Positions 24,644 through 33,039 are shown, counted from the stretch's first letter. The stretch: DNA of 64,000 bases from GCA-003244245 sp035606945 (GCA_035606945.1 DATNDR010000115.1:21233-85232), one strand, 5' to 3'. Notes: generated by a model not told the origin, from the sequence alone. A program made the numbers and translations.

Positions 24644-24918
24644 ACGGCCCGCTCAGCGAAGTCATCGATGGACACGCCGAGCGCGGTGAGCATGTCCTCC
24701 AGTGACATCGTGCTGAAGCCGGTAGCGCGTAGATTCCGCAGGCGCAGGGCGTCCGCGACGTCGGCATGCTCGTGTAGCCGCTCGTAGTCGTCCAGGCTGA
24801 TGATGACGGCGACCTCACGGCCGTTATCGGTGATGATGGCCTCATGGCCGGTATAAGTGACTTCGCGCACCACGACGCCGAGTTTGTTGCGCAGGTCGCG
24901 AAGGCTATGTGTACTCAT
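24640..24918 (-). CDS. Phd/YefM-family antitoxin
   Basis: A 92-aa antitoxin. The N-terminal Phd/YefM DNA-binding fold is shown by LRDLRNKLGVVVREVTYTGH and ITDNGREVAVIISLDDYERL. The C-terminal part (from about residue 55) is the flexible toxin-binding tail. I start it at ATG 24918; an in-frame TTG lies three codons upstream. The gene overlaps the toxin gene, and an inverted repeat at 24910-24933 covers the start, fitting autoregulation. Confidence 0.88.
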   Translation of the reverse strand: MSTHSLRDLRNKLGVVVREVTYTGHEAIITDNGREVAVIISLDDYERLHEHADVADALRLRNLRATGFSTMSLEDMLTALGVSIDDFAERAV

Positions 24919-24933
24919 GGTACTCAAAGTACA
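24910..24933 (-). promoter_or_regulatory. operator of the RelE/Phd module
   Basis: A perfect inverted repeat TGTACT (24910-24915) N12 AGTACA (24928-24933) overlaps the antitoxin start codon, with an additional GTAC-containing half-site inside. GTAC boxes of this kind are usual for Phd/YefM antitoxins (YefM palindromes contain TGTACA). Binding is inferred. Confidence 0.6.
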
Positions 24934-24954
24934 CTGTGGTACCGGCGAACGACC

Positions 24955-26148
24955 CTAGACCTTGGCTCCCGTACCTAGCAGCGCGGCGGGATCGTAGTGC
25001 AGCTGCTTCTGCACCGGGGGATTCACGGTGGCCAGCACCTCGGCGATGTCGCGGCCTGCGGTGCCGGTGCCGAACAGGTCGTTGCGCTCATAGCGGCCAT
25101 GCGCGATCTGGGCCCGGATCGCCTCGGCGATCTCGTCGGCATCGTGTGAGGTGAACACCACGTTCGCGGCACACTCGCGATGCCGCTGGCGGGTGCCGAC
25201 ATTGACTGCCGGCGTGCCGAGGTAGGCGCCTTCGCGCAGCGCCGCCGACGAGTTGCCGATCATGCACGCGCAGTGCGTCATCAGCCGGGCGAAGTCTTCC
25301 GGGTGCAGGTTGGAGAAGAACTGGCAGCGCTGCGCCAACCCGTGCGTGCGGAACCGCCGGAGGGCGGCGGCGACGTCGGCGCTGCCCGCATCCACGTTCG
25401 GCCAGAACACCAGGGCCTGCATCCCGACGTCGGACACCGCGCGCAACGTCGCGGCCATCTGCTCGAGACCCTGGCCGTACTCGGTGGTGACGCCGTGCTG
25501 CATGACCAGCAGGAACGGCTGGTCGGGATCGATCGGTGAACCGGCGCCGCAGTAGTCGACCAGTGCGTCGCGGCGGGTGCACACCCGGGCGCGGGCGGCC
25601 AGGTCGATCGACGGGCAGCCGACCGGGAACACGTACTGCGGATCCTCACCCATCGCGATGACCCGGCGGGCGGACAGTTCGGTGGCCGGGAAGTGGATAT
25701 GCGACAGCTTGGTGATCGCGTGGCGGACGCTCTCGTCGATCGACCCGGACACCTCGCCACCTTGGGTGTGGGCGACGGGGATGTTCATGTAGGCGCCGGC
25801 GATGGCCGTCGCGATCGTTTCGAAACGGTCGGCCACCGTGACCACAATGTCCGGTTCTAGCCGCTCGAAGGCGGTGGGCAGCTCCAGCAGGCCCAGGCCA
25901 GTCGACCTCGCCATCATCCCTGGTGTCCGGCCTTCGATGATGAACGGGATCTTGGCGTCGGGGGTGAAGCCGGTGGCCTCGAGCACGTCGACTGCGTTGC
26001 CGAAGCGTTCCAGCAGCGCTGACGCGGCGGCGATCACCTGCAGCTCCAGGGCCGGGTGATCGCGTACCGCCTCCAGCACCGTGGTGATCCGCGCCAGGTT
26101 GGCGCGGCTGGCGACGACGATGCAGATCTTCTTGCGACCATCAGGCAC
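24955..26148 (-). CDS. UDP-N-acetylglucosamine 2-epimerase (hydrolysing), NeuC-like
   Basis: A 397-aa GT-B-fold protein of the hydrolysing UDP-GlcNAc 2-epimerase family (NeuC/LegG), which releases UDP and gives ManNAc or a diacetamido hexose for nonulosonic acid synthesis. Motifs seen: VVASRANLARI at the start, VTVADRFETIATAIA, HTQGGEVSGSIDESVRHAI, VGCPSIDL, IGNSSAALREGAYLGTP and NVGTRQRHRE. It lies head-to-tail after a methyltransferase and near a NeuB-like synthase. No CMP-sugar synthetase is in the window. Confidence 0.88.
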   Translation of the reverse strand: MPDGRKKICIVVASRANLARITTVLEAVRDHPALELQVIAAASALLERFGNAVDVLEATGFTPDAKIPFIIEGRTPGMMARSTGLGLLELPTAFERLEPDIVVTVADRFETIATAIAGAYMNIPVAHTQGGEVSGSIDESVRHAITKLSHIHFPATELSARRVIAMGEDPQYVFPVGCPSIDLAARARVCTRRDALVDYCGAGSPIDPDQPFLLVMQHGVTTEYGQGLEQMAATLRAVSDVGMQALVFWPNVDAGSADVAAALRRFRTHGLAQRCQFFSNLHPEDFARLMTHCACMIGNSSAALREGAYLGTPAVNVGTRQRHRECAANVVFTSHDADEIAEAIRAQIAHGRYERNDLFGTGTAGRDIAEVLATVNPPVQKQLHYDPAALLGTGAKV

Positions 26149-26163
26149 ATTGCCCGAGCCTAC

Positions 26164-27081
26164 TTACCCGCGCGTACCGGCTTGGGTGGCCCGGACGCTG
26201 GTCAGGAATTGGGTGGCGGCGATCTCCACGCGATTCCAGTCGGGTTCGGTGTACGGCCCAGGGGCGAGCACGAATCCTCGATGCCCATCGTCGGATAGAC
26301 GCTGCGCGATGATGGTGAAGCCGGTGAGGTCGAACAGAGCCGCCGCGGTCGGACCCGTGAAGTAGTACGGATGATCGATCTTGACGGCGCGCTCGATGCT
26401 GCCGGTACGGCGCAGCAGGACCTCGACGTCGACGATGTCGACGAAGGCGCGACCATGGGTGGCCGTCATCCGGCGTAGCGCAGCCAGGGCGCCGCGGACG
26501 TCGAGGAGATGGTCGATCGTCTGGCACAGCAACACCAGATCCCAGGTCCGCTGCCCAGCGTCGAAGTCTTCGATAAAGCCGGAGATGGTCTCCATACCCG
26601 CCGCCTGCGCGACCGCCAGCTCGTCCGGGGCCGGATCGAGCACTGTCACCTCCGCGTTCCCCCGGCTGGCCAGTACCTTGGCGACCACCCCGGTGGAGCC
26701 ACCCACGTCAAGGATCGCCCGCGGCGGCGAGGGCAACAGCGGGAACAGGAACGGCGCCAGATCGGCGGCGTAGGCGCGTTGCTCATGCTGCACGGTGTGG
26801 GCGTCGATGCGGCGGCCGTGGTATGCCGACACCAGCGGGCGGTAGACCTTGGAGTAGAAGTGCTCGTACTGGGTGGCGTCGAGCTGGGGGCACAGGTAGG
26901 CCAGCCCGCAACGCTGGCACAGCACGAGGCGGACCGGGTAGCCGTAACGGTCGCGTTCGGCGACCTTGACGGCCCGATCACGCGCGCCGCACAAGTTGCA
27001 CGCCGGCGGGTGCACCGTGGCCCGCGCAGCATAATCGTAACGGAGCGCAGCGATGCGCTTATTAATCATCGTCTGGGCCAT
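26164..27081 (-). CDS. methyltransferase with N-terminal zinc-binding motif, linked to nonulosonate genes
   Basis: A 305-aa protein. CNLCGARDRA near residue 28 and CQRCGLAYLCPQL near 55 form a likely zinc site as in C-methyltransferases of sugar pathways (the methyltransferase family with an N-terminal zinc domain). The SAM motif is ILDVGGSTGVVAKVLAS near 123; QTIDHLLDVRGAL is the usual motif for this family. The gene is divergent from neuB with only 38 bases between starts and is followed closely by the NeuC-like gene, suggesting that it modifies a nonulosonic acid or its precursor. Confidence 0.8.
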   Translation of the reverse strand: MAQTMINKRIAALRYDYAARATVHPPACNLCGARDRAVKVAERDRYGYPVRLVLCQRCGLAYLCPQLDATQYEHFYSKVYRPLVSAYHGRRIDAHTVQHEQRAYAADLAPFLFPLLPSPPRAILDVGGSTGVVAKVLASRGNAEVTVLDPAPDELAVAQAAGMETISGFIEDFDAGQRTWDLVLLCQTIDHLLDVRGALAALRRMTATHGRAFVDIVDVEVLLRRTGSIERAVKIDHPYYFTGPTAAALFDLTGFTIIAQRLSDDGHRGFVLAPGPYTEPDWNRVEIAATQFLTSVRATQAGTRG

Positions 27082-27119
27082 TGGTTGTCATCCATTCGGG
27101 GAGCTGGGGAGTGCGTGGC

Positions 27120-28145
27120 GTGACTGTACTGGACTGGGTTTCCCGTGTCGCGGTCATCGGCGAGGTTGGGCAGGCGCACGATGGCAGCCTGGGCACGGCG
27201 CATGCGTTCATTGACGCGATCGCCGATGCGGGCGCCGACGCGGTGAAGTTCCAGACCCACATCGCCGCCGCGGAGAGCCGGACCGACGAACCCTGGCGGG
27301 TGCAGTTCAGCTATGCCGACGACACCCGCTACGAGTACTGGCAGCGCATGGAGTTCTCCCAGCAGGCCTGGGCGGGGCTGCGCCAGCACGCGCTCGATCG
27401 TGGGCTGGCCTTCCTCAGCTCCCCGTTCTCCCTGGAGGCGGTGGAGCTGCTACGCCGGGTCGGGGTGGCCGCCTGGAAGATCGCCTCGGGTGAGGTCGCC
27501 CACCCGCAACTGCTCGACGCGGTGGCGGGCACCGGCGCGCCGGTGCTGCTGTCCAGCGGTATGAGCAGCTGGGCCGAACTGGACGGCGCCGTCGCGCGGT
27601 TGCGTGCCGCGGGCGCCGGGTCACTAGCGGTGCTGCAGTGCACATCGGCGTATCCGGTCACGCCGGAGCGAGCCGGGCTCAACGTGCTGGATCAGATCCG
27701 GCAGCGGTACGGGTGTGCTGCCGGGCTGTCCGACCATTCCGGGACGGTCTTTCCCGCGCTTGCGGCGGTCACCCTCGGCGCGCGGGTGGTCGAGGTGCAC
27801 GTGACGCTGTCGCGGGAGATGTTCGGCCCGGACGTCGCCGCGTCGGTGACCACTCGTGAGTTACGCCAGCTGGTGGAGGGCGTGCGTTACCTCAACGCCG
27901 CGCTCGCGGCGCCCGTCGACAAGGATCAGGTCGCCGCCGAACTGGCGCCGATGCGCGCGTTGTTCGGCCGCTCGCTGGTGGCCCGCTGCGCGCTGCCGGC
28001 CGGCCATGTGCTCGCACTGTCCGACCTGATCGCCAAGAAGCCCGCCGGGGGCATCCCCCCCACGCAGCTGGAATCCGTGATCGGCCGCTCACTACGCCGC
28101 CCGCTCCACCCAGATGAACCACTCCGCGAGTCATACCTCGACTGA
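27120..28145 (+). CDS. N-acetylneuraminate/nonulosonate synthase (NeuB family)
   Basis: A 341-aa enzyme condensing a 2-acetamido hexose with phosphoenolpyruvate. The TIM-barrel part has AVIGEVGQAHDGSLGTA, DAVKFQTHIA, FLSSPFSLEAVELL, WKIASGEVAH, LLSSGMSSW, LQCTSAYPV and GLSDHSGT. The C-terminal SAF domain (about residue 285 on) has ALFGRSLVARCALPAGHVL. GTG 27120 has GGGGAG eight bases upstream; GTG 27111 is an alternative. It is divergent from the methyltransferase and NeuC-like genes. Confidence 0.88.
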   Translation: MTVLDWVSRVAVIGEVGQAHDGSLGTAHAFIDAIADAGADAVKFQTHIAAAESRTDEPWRVQFSYADDTRYEYWQRMEFSQQAWAGLRQHALDRGLAFLSSPFSLEAVELLRRVGVAAWKIASGEVAHPQLLDAVAGTGAPVLLSSGMSSWAELDGAVARLRAAGAGSLAVLQCTSAYPVTPERAGLNVLDQIRQRYGCAAGLSDHSGTVFPALAAVTLGARVVEVHVTLSREMFGPDVAASVTTRELRQLVEGVRYLNAALAAPVDKDQVAAELAPMRALFGRSLVARCALPAGHVLALSDLIAKKPAGGIPPTQLESVIGRSLRRPLHPDEPLRESYLD

Positions 28146-28151
28146 CTGCCG

Positions 28152-28337
28152 TCACACGGCGGGGTCGAAGCTGCGGACTCCGGGAAACCGGGCGAACCCG
28201 CGATCAGCGGTGGCGATGCGGCAAGCGTGGGCACGGGCCAACGCTGCCAACAGCGCGTCGGGTACCAGATTGCCCCGAAGCGCCCGGTCAGTTCCGGCCA
28301 GCCGTTCGAACTCATGGATGCTTGCGCACCTGCGACC
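28152..28337 (-). pseudogene. C-terminal remnant of a PIN-domain (VapC) toxin
   Basis: Only the last 60 residues of a PIN toxin remain: EFERLAG, then NLVPDALLAALARAHACRIA, the acidic TADRGFARFPGVR and a short end. The N-terminal half with the first catalytic Asp is absent and no start codon fits. A matching antitoxin is not seen. It lies between neuB and the MauE cluster. Confidence 0.65.
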
Positions 28338-28372
28338 AACGCTGTGGCGCCCGGACGCAGAATGATCAGGAC

Positions 28373-29089
28373 TTAGATGACGGCGACGGTGAGCAGTAGC
28401 GCGGCCAGCGTCAGGGTGAGCCGCAGCCCCCGCTGGTGGCCTTGCCACTGGCTGTCCCACCAGGTGCCGTCGCCGCTGTAGTGGCGGCCCAGCGCCATCG
28501 CGGCTCGCCCCAGGCCGAAACCGAAACCGCTGGCCAGCGCCACCGGCCAGGCGCTCACCAGCAGCACCGCGACCAGCGGGAGGTAGGGCAGGTTGCTCGG
28601 CATGTGGGTGCGAACCCCACTACCCATCTCGAAGCCGAATCGCAACGCCCCCGCATCGCCACCGGACGCGATCACCGTCGAGGGCACCTGGGCCCGCCGG
28701 TGCGGCAGCGCCACGCGGTGCAACCCGCACTCGCCGGCGAGCACGAACAGCGCCACTGCCGCGATCACCCCGACCCGCACGGCGGGTGGCAGCACCGGCC
28801 GTACCAGGCTGCCCAGCACCACCGCGACCGCGCTGACGGCGAGGCCCCCGGCGATCAGACCGACAGTGAAGTAGCTGCGTGACGAATCCCGCCAGACCGG
28901 CGAGCTCAGCAGGGACGCCGAGTTGGTGCTTCACGCCGAGCCGGACAGCGCGTAGCCGGCGACCAGCCCGAGTAGCAGCCAGGTCAGCAGCCAACCGGAC
29001 GGCATCACCGGCGCAGCGACCGCCAGCACCGCCATCGCGGCGGTGACCTGTACAGGCCCCCAGACGGCGCGCCGCAGACGTTGGATCAT
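28373..29089 (-). pseudogene. integral membrane protein of the MauE/TlpA cluster, broken by an in-frame TGA
   Basis: One continuous frame of 239 codons from ATG 29089 to the stop at 28373 is interrupted by a single TGA at 28931-28933. Before it the product reads VTAAMAVLAVAAPVMPSGWL and ends GYALSGSA; after it, STNSASLLSSPVWRDSSRSY continues in the same frame into more membrane segments. No base insertion is needed, so this is a nonsense change (for example TGG to TGA), a read-through codon or a sequence error. It is the last gene of the cluster 28373-31368. Confidence 0.7.
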
Positions 29090-29103
29090 CAGGACAGCGG
29101 CGC

Positions 29104-29616
29104 CTAATCCGCCGCTTCGTTGGGCAGCCTCGCGCTGCACACCAGCTGCTCCAGGTTCGGTGCCCCGCTGTAGTGCACCTCACCGTCTGCGCATCGGAAC
29201 GTCCAATTGTCGCTCTTCCACAGCCAGGCGTTGCGGGGATCGGGTCCGGAACGGCAGATGTTGTGGGGCTGGTAACACTCCTCGCCCCCCTTCCCGTCGC
29301 CGTAGCAACCGTTCCTGAACCACTTGTCCAAGCCGCAGTACGACTCGGAGTACGGCGCACCGATACAGGTAGGTCCGTGCGGCCCGTAGTGGTAACGACC
29401 GCAATCGGGATACTCCGAGCCCTGATCGGCCCAGGCCCGGCGGGCTAGCGGGATCCAACCGAGCATGGTGAGGCCCAACGTCATGGCGGCGGTGCCGGCG
29501 ACGGCTAGGAACCCGCGCCGGCGCAGCCCGGTCGCGGCGGCGTCGGCGAACTGCACGGTACGCGGTTGCGGGGCAGCACCGGGCTGGTCGAGGCGGGGGA
29601 TGTCAGGGTGGATCAT
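29104..29616 (-). CDS. Tat-exported Cys-rich protein, distantly like methylamine dehydrogenase light chain
   Basis: A 170-aa protein. A twin-arginine signal (GLRRRGFLAVAGTAAMTLGL) is at about residues 30-50, with cleavage after RRAWA. The mature part has eight Cys (for example HGPTCIG, ESYCGLD, RNGCYGD, NICRSG, WTFRCADG, QLVCSAR) and three Trp near the end (NAWLWKSDNWTF). The run W...W-x-F-x-C recalls the C-terminal part of methylamine dehydrogenase light chain, in which two Trp form the TTQ cofactor. Downstream of MauE- and MauD-like genes it fits a disulfide-rich exported enzyme subunit. The relation is weak by eye. Confidence 0.65.
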   Translation of the reverse strand: MIHPDIPRLDQPGAAPQPRTVQFADAAATGLRRRGFLAVAGTAAMTLGLTMLGWIPLARRAWADQGSEYPDCGRYHYGPHGPTCIGAPYSESYCGLDKWFRNGCYGDGKGGEECYQPHNICRSGPDPRNAWLWKSDNWTFRCADGEVHYSGAPNLEQLVCSARLPNEAAD

Positions 29617-30134
29617 CGCGCTCCTTGCTGGACCATCGCCGTGTTGAGCAGGCCGGCTACTTGCTCGGGGAGCTGCTGGGCAGCCACCACCGGCTGGGCA
29701 GCCACCACCGTGCCGTCGTCGTCGACGTGCAGCAGGGCCGGAGCCCAGGGCAGGTCGAGCTGCGTGACGAGCGCCGGGTCGACGCGCGAGCTGATGACAG
29801 GTGAATCGGTCCAGTGCTGACGGGGTGCGCGTGGGGACAGCACCTCGAAGCGGACGCCCGGATGCTCGGCGGGCAGGCGCGTGAACGGCTCGTGGACCTC
29901 GTCACACAGGCCGCAGCCGGGATCGAGGACCAGCAGGATCGCGGGCCCCGCGCCGGCCAGCTGCGGTACCCGGCGACCCATCGTGGCGCGCCAGGGCTGC
30001 ATCCCCTGCTCGGACCGCAGCGTTACCACCTCGGTCTGCAGTTCCCGCAGTTGCCGCAGCATCCCGGCCATCGCCAGGGTCAGCACGGCCAGGCAGCCCC
30101 AAGCCAGCGTCAGCGCGGCGGCGAGCACACTCAT
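29613..30134 (-). CDS. membrane-anchored thioredoxin-like protein (MauD/TlpA type)
   Basis: A 173-aa protein with an N-terminal membrane anchor (LAAALTLAWGCLAVLTLAMA), a short coiled stretch (LRQLRELQTEVVTLRSE) and a thioredoxin-fold domain with the redox motif DPGCGLCDEVH near residue 78. MauD is needed, with MauE, to form disulfides in methylamine dehydrogenase light chain. The ATG overlaps the MauE stop (ATGA), and its own stop overlaps the Tat protein start, so the three are translationally coupled. Confidence 0.85.
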   Translation of the reverse strand: MSVLAAALTLAWGCLAVLTLAMAGMLRQLRELQTEVVTLRSEQGMQPWRATMGRRVPQLAGAGPAILLVLDPGCGLCDEVHEPFTRLPAEHPGVRFEVLSPRAPRQHWTDSPVISSRVDPALVTQLDLPWAPALLHVDDDGTVVAAQPVVAAQQLPEQVAGLLNTAMVQQGAR

Positions 30135-30622
30135 GCGACCTGCCCGTCGACGGCCGCCGGCAGGGTGTAGAGCAATACCGCCAGCACCAGCGCGCAGCCC
30201 ACCACCAGCACGGCGACCCCACCGCTGGGCAGGGCGACCGCGGGATACAGCGCAGTCGCGGCCAGCGTGGCGATCGACAGCACCACGGCCCGGGCGATCC
30301 CGCCCGGCCCGACCTGGGTGCCCATCCGGTTGCAGCCGCAATCGGACAGATCTCCCCGGTGGTGGCGCCACCACAGGTGCACGGCGAAGGCCAGGTAGAG
30401 CGCGGTCTGCGCGGCCAACGCCCAGCGCAGCGCGTCGCTGCCGAAGACGACCGCGGCGACTGACGGCACGCCGACCGCCAGCTCGACGACCGCGATGGCG
30501 CGGGCCGCCGCCAGGCCGGTGCCCGCCGCGCGAGCCAGGTACTTCGGTGTCCTCAGATGCTCGAGCCCGGCTTCCACCAGCAGGAATGCCGCTGCGAGCA
30601 CGGGCACTCCAAGCAGGATCAT
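30131..30622 (-). CDS. MauE-family membrane protein
   Basis: A 163-aa protein with four membrane segments and the MauE/DoxX-like pattern: LVEAGLEHLRTPKYLARA near residue 15, AIAVVELAVGV, FAVHLWWRHHRG and the Cys pair DCGCN near residue 95. MauE-type proteins supply electrons or disulfides to the extracytoplasmic thioredoxin-like partner encoded next. It is coupled by overlapping stop and start codons both to the upstream hypothetical gene and to the thioredoxin-like gene. Confidence 0.87.
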   Translation of the reverse strand: MILLGVPVLAAAFLLVEAGLEHLRTPKYLARAAGTGLAAARAIAVVELAVGVPSVAAVVFGSDALRWALAAQTALYLAFAVHLWWRHHRGDLSDCGCNRMGTQVGPGGIARAVVLSIATLAATALYPAVALPSGGVAVLVVGCALVLAVLLYTLPAAVDGQVA

Positions 30623-31368
30623 GGGGACTCCCAGGTCACACTCAACTCATGAACAAACGCTAGTACCTGGTGCAAGTCGGAGGTGTCAGCCGGTCCGGGC
30701 ACCAGGCGGGTCACCGCGGTGGGAGTGGCCAAGACCAGTATGTCCGGCCGGGACCGCCCCTGGGCGCCGGGGCCGAGCGGTTGGCGCCACAGTTCCCCGT
30801 GCTGGGTCGCAAGGCCCCGGAAATCCGGGACGGCGACCTGGCTGGTACCGGGACGTTCGATGATCAGGTAGCCGATCCCGGGCACCTCCTTGGCCACCCG
30901 TACCGGCTCGGCTTGCACCTGCCCGGCGCTACGTGGCTGGACCAGCATGCCCAGCGGCGTGTCGGTCAACCGGAACGCGTCGAAGATCGTCGCGATGCTG
31001 TCGGGGGCGCCGCTGGCCCGGGTGTGCAGCTCGAACCACTGCCCGCGCCAGGCGGCCCGGTAATCGGGAGCGTCCGTGCCGGCGGGGTTGTCCCGGATGC
31101 CGGTGATCAGCTCACCGCCTCGGTAAGGCTGGTGGACCAGCCGATCAGGGATGGTGGTGTAGGTGCTGTGCCAGTCGAAGGCACCGGCCTCGGCGACGGT
31201 GAAGGTCCGCCGAGCGCCCCGGACCAACGCGACGAAGTCGCACGACCAGGGCCTGGAGACGTCCAGCGCGGAGCTGCGCAGCCGCACCTGGGTGCCGTCG
31301 GGGGTGACGAACGAGGGACCGCCCCGCCACGGCCAGTCGTACCGCCCGCGTTGTGAGGATGTGATCAC
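30619..31368 (-). CDS. hypothetical protein, first gene of the MauE/TlpA cluster (249 aa)
   Basis: A 249-aa soluble protein I do not recognise. It is rich in Trp and Arg (RYDWPWRGGPSFV, RAAWRGQWFELHTRASG), has a central VAKEVPGIGYLIIERPG, and ends in VLAFVHELSVTWESP. No signal peptide is seen from the chosen start, GTG 31368, which has GGGAG six bases upstream; the frame is open further to 31434. The stop overlaps the MauE start (ATGA). Its constant position before MauE, MauD-like and Tat genes suggests a shared role, but no function can be assigned. Confidence 0.65.
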   Translation of the reverse strand: MITSSQRGRYDWPWRGGPSFVTPDGTQVRLRSSALDVSRPWSCDFVALVRGARRTFTVAEAGAFDWHSTYTTIPDRLVHQPYRGGELITGIRDNPAGTDAPDYRAAWRGQWFELHTRASGAPDSIATIFDAFRLTDTPLGMLVQPRSAGQVQAEPVRVAKEVPGIGYLIIERPGTSQVAVPDFRGLATQHGELWRQPLGPGAQGRSRPDILVLATPTAVTRLVPGPADTSDLHQVLAFVHELSVTWESP

Positions 31369-31459
31369 ATATATCTCCCGCGCCGGGACACTGCACGCGA
31401 TACTCGCACACTTGCTGTCGCTATTCGTGAGCAATCAGTTACGGCGTGTCCTCAGAAGT

Positions 31460-32380
31460 TCAGGTGGCCACCAGCTCGGTCGGCACGGTGATCACGTCCA
31501 CCATGGCGCCGTTGCGCAGCACGGTGATCGGCAACCTGATGCCGATGGCGTCGGAGAACAGCTGGCGCTGGATGCCCTGAGCGTCGGTGACCGGCCGGCG
31601 TCCCGCGCTGAGTACGAGATCCCCGGCGCGCAGCCCGGCCCGGTCGGCCGGACTGCCCGGGATGACCTCCACCAGGCGCAGGCCCGACGCCTGCCCGGTG
31701 CGTTGCGCGACCGGCGTGGGCAGCGGAGCCGGCACCCCGACCAGGCCGAGGTAGCCCCGGCGCACCCGGCCATCGGCCAGTAACGCCCCGATGATGCGGC
31801 GGGTGGTCGCGTTGACCGGCACCGCCATGCCGAGCCCGAAACCGGCGACCGCGGTGTTGATCCCGACCACCTTGGCGGCCGCGTCCGCCAGCGCGCCACC
31901 GGAGTTGCCGGGGTTGAGCGCGGCGTCGGTCTGGATCACGTCCTCGATCACTCGCATGGCCCGGCCGGATCGCACCGGCAGCGAGCGGCCCAGCCCGCTG
32001 ACGACGCCCGCGGTCACCGACCCGGCGAGTCCCAACGGGCTGCCGATGGCGACCACCAACTGCCCGACGACCAGTTCGTCGGCGTCGCCCAGCTCGGCCG
32101 CGGCCGGCGTTGTGCCCCGGGCCCGGAGCACCGCGAGGTCGGACAGCGGGTCGACGCCCACCACGTCGAAGCGGCTCTCGGTGCCGTCGGTGAACGCGGC
32201 GACACCGTCGTGCGCGGCTCCCACGACGTGCGCGTTGGTCAGCAGCAGCCCGTCATCGGCGAAGACGACGGCTGACCCGGCGCCCGGACCGATCCGGAGG
32301 CTGGCGACGTGCGGGGTGACCGCGGCAGCCACTGAACTGACCGTGTGGGAGTAGGAATCCATGGCGTCCACCGTGACCAC
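31460..32380 (-). CDS. HtrA-like serine protease with PDZ domain, no export signal
   Basis: A 306-aa trypsin-fold protease. The triad is visible as LTNAHVVG (His), LSDLAVLRA (Asp) and NPGNSGGAL (Ser). The C-terminal PDZ domain covers about residues 215-300 (GSPADRAGLRAGDLVLS). Unlike most HtrA proteins it has no membrane anchor or signal peptide, so it should be cytoplasmic. Several start codons are possible: GTG 32380, GTG 32371 and ATG 32362; a GGAGG lies at 32385. It is divergent from a decayed MazEF remnant. Confidence 0.87.
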   Translation of the reverse strand: MVTVDAMDSYSHTVSSVAAAVTPHVASLRIGPGAGSAVVFADDGLLLTNAHVVGAAHDGVAAFTDGTESRFDVVGVDPLSDLAVLRARGTTPAAAELGDADELVVGQLVVAIGSPLGLAGSVTAGVVSGLGRSLPVRSGRAMRVIEDVIQTDAALNPGNSGGALADAAAKVVGINTAVAGFGLGMAVPVNATTRRIIGALLADGRVRRGYLGLVGVPAPLPTPVAQRTGQASGLRLVEVIPGSPADRAGLRAGDLVLSAGRRPVTDAQGIQRQLFSDAIGIRLPITVLRNGAMVDVITVPTELVAT

Positions 32381-32401
32381 CGACCTCCAGCAGCATTACA
32401 T

Positions 32402-32420
32402 CGTTGCAGTGATAGCAACG
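32402..32420. promoter_or_regulatory. inverted repeat upstream of the HtrA-like gene
   Basis: A perfect inverted repeat CGTTGC (32402-32407) N7 GCAACG (32415-32420), with a further CAGCAGC/GCTGCTG pair outside it (32388 and 32420). It lies between the divergent protease gene and the mazE remnant and could be an operator for either. Confidence 0.35.
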
Positions 32421-32456
32421 CTGCTGCGTCGGGCACTGTTCCGGGGTGAAACATCA

Positions 32457-32586
32457 GTGAGCACGGTAGTACTGCGCGCAGGTCTTATCCGATTGTTATG
32501 AACAGACGTGGGCCGAGTGGGAGGCACATGACGACGCACCGGCCTGGGGGACCGTCATGGCTGACGGGCTCGATAGCTCCCCATGA
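32457..32586 (+). pseudogene. decayed antitoxin of a MazEF-type pair
   Basis: A short ORF from GTG 32457 gives VSTVVLRAGLIRLL and stops; in another frame the typical antitoxin C-terminus (EQTWAEWEAHDDAPAWG, ending LDSSP) remains and its TGA overlaps the ATG of the mazF remnant (ATGA at 32583). The middle is missing. The original pair was therefore coupled. Confidence 0.55.
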
Positions 32587-32895
32587 GGCGTGGCGAGATC
32601 TGGCTGGTCGACCTCGATCCCGGGCTCGGGTCTGAAGCGGACAAGATGCGGCCTGCGGTGATGGTCAGTGACAACGGCGCCAATGCGGCTGCGCAGCGGT
32701 CCGACCGTGGTGTCCTGACGGTGGTGCCTGTGACGACGAACGTGCGCCCGGTGTGGGCTGCTCCGAGACTCCAAAGCGCAGGCTGAGCAAGTCCGATCGG
32801 TCGCCGTGATCCGGCTCGGACACCGTGTCGGCGTACTTCCTGGTGATCTACTGGCCCAGCTCGATGCTGCTCTCCGGCTGCACCTGGGCTTGTAA
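32583..32895 (+). pseudogene. decayed MazF/PemK toxin
   Basis: The N-terminal half is typical MazF: MRRGEIWLVDLDPGLGSEAD, MRPAVMVSDN and VVPVTTNV. After that, about 15 codons are missing and the frame shifts. The C-terminal half continues in another frame: SKAQAEQVRSVAVIRLG, RVGVLPGDLLAQLDAAL and LRLHLGL, ending TAA 32893-32895. The deletion removes the central strand, so the toxin is inactive. Confidence 0.75.
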
Positions 32896-33039
32896 GCGAG
32901 ACGAAGGGCCCCGAAAGCGAGGCACTCACTCGCTACATCGCACGGCTGGCCGGAACGCCGGTGGTATCCAGCGTTTTACTCACGCTGGAGACACGCCGCG
33001 CGGTGCAACGTAAGGATCCGGCCGCGCTCGGGACACGTG

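Noticed and set aside
28931..28933. TGA as selenocysteine codon
   Set aside because: No selenoprotein context, no redox motif around the site and no recognisable SECIS-like structure just after it; a nonsense change or error is simpler.
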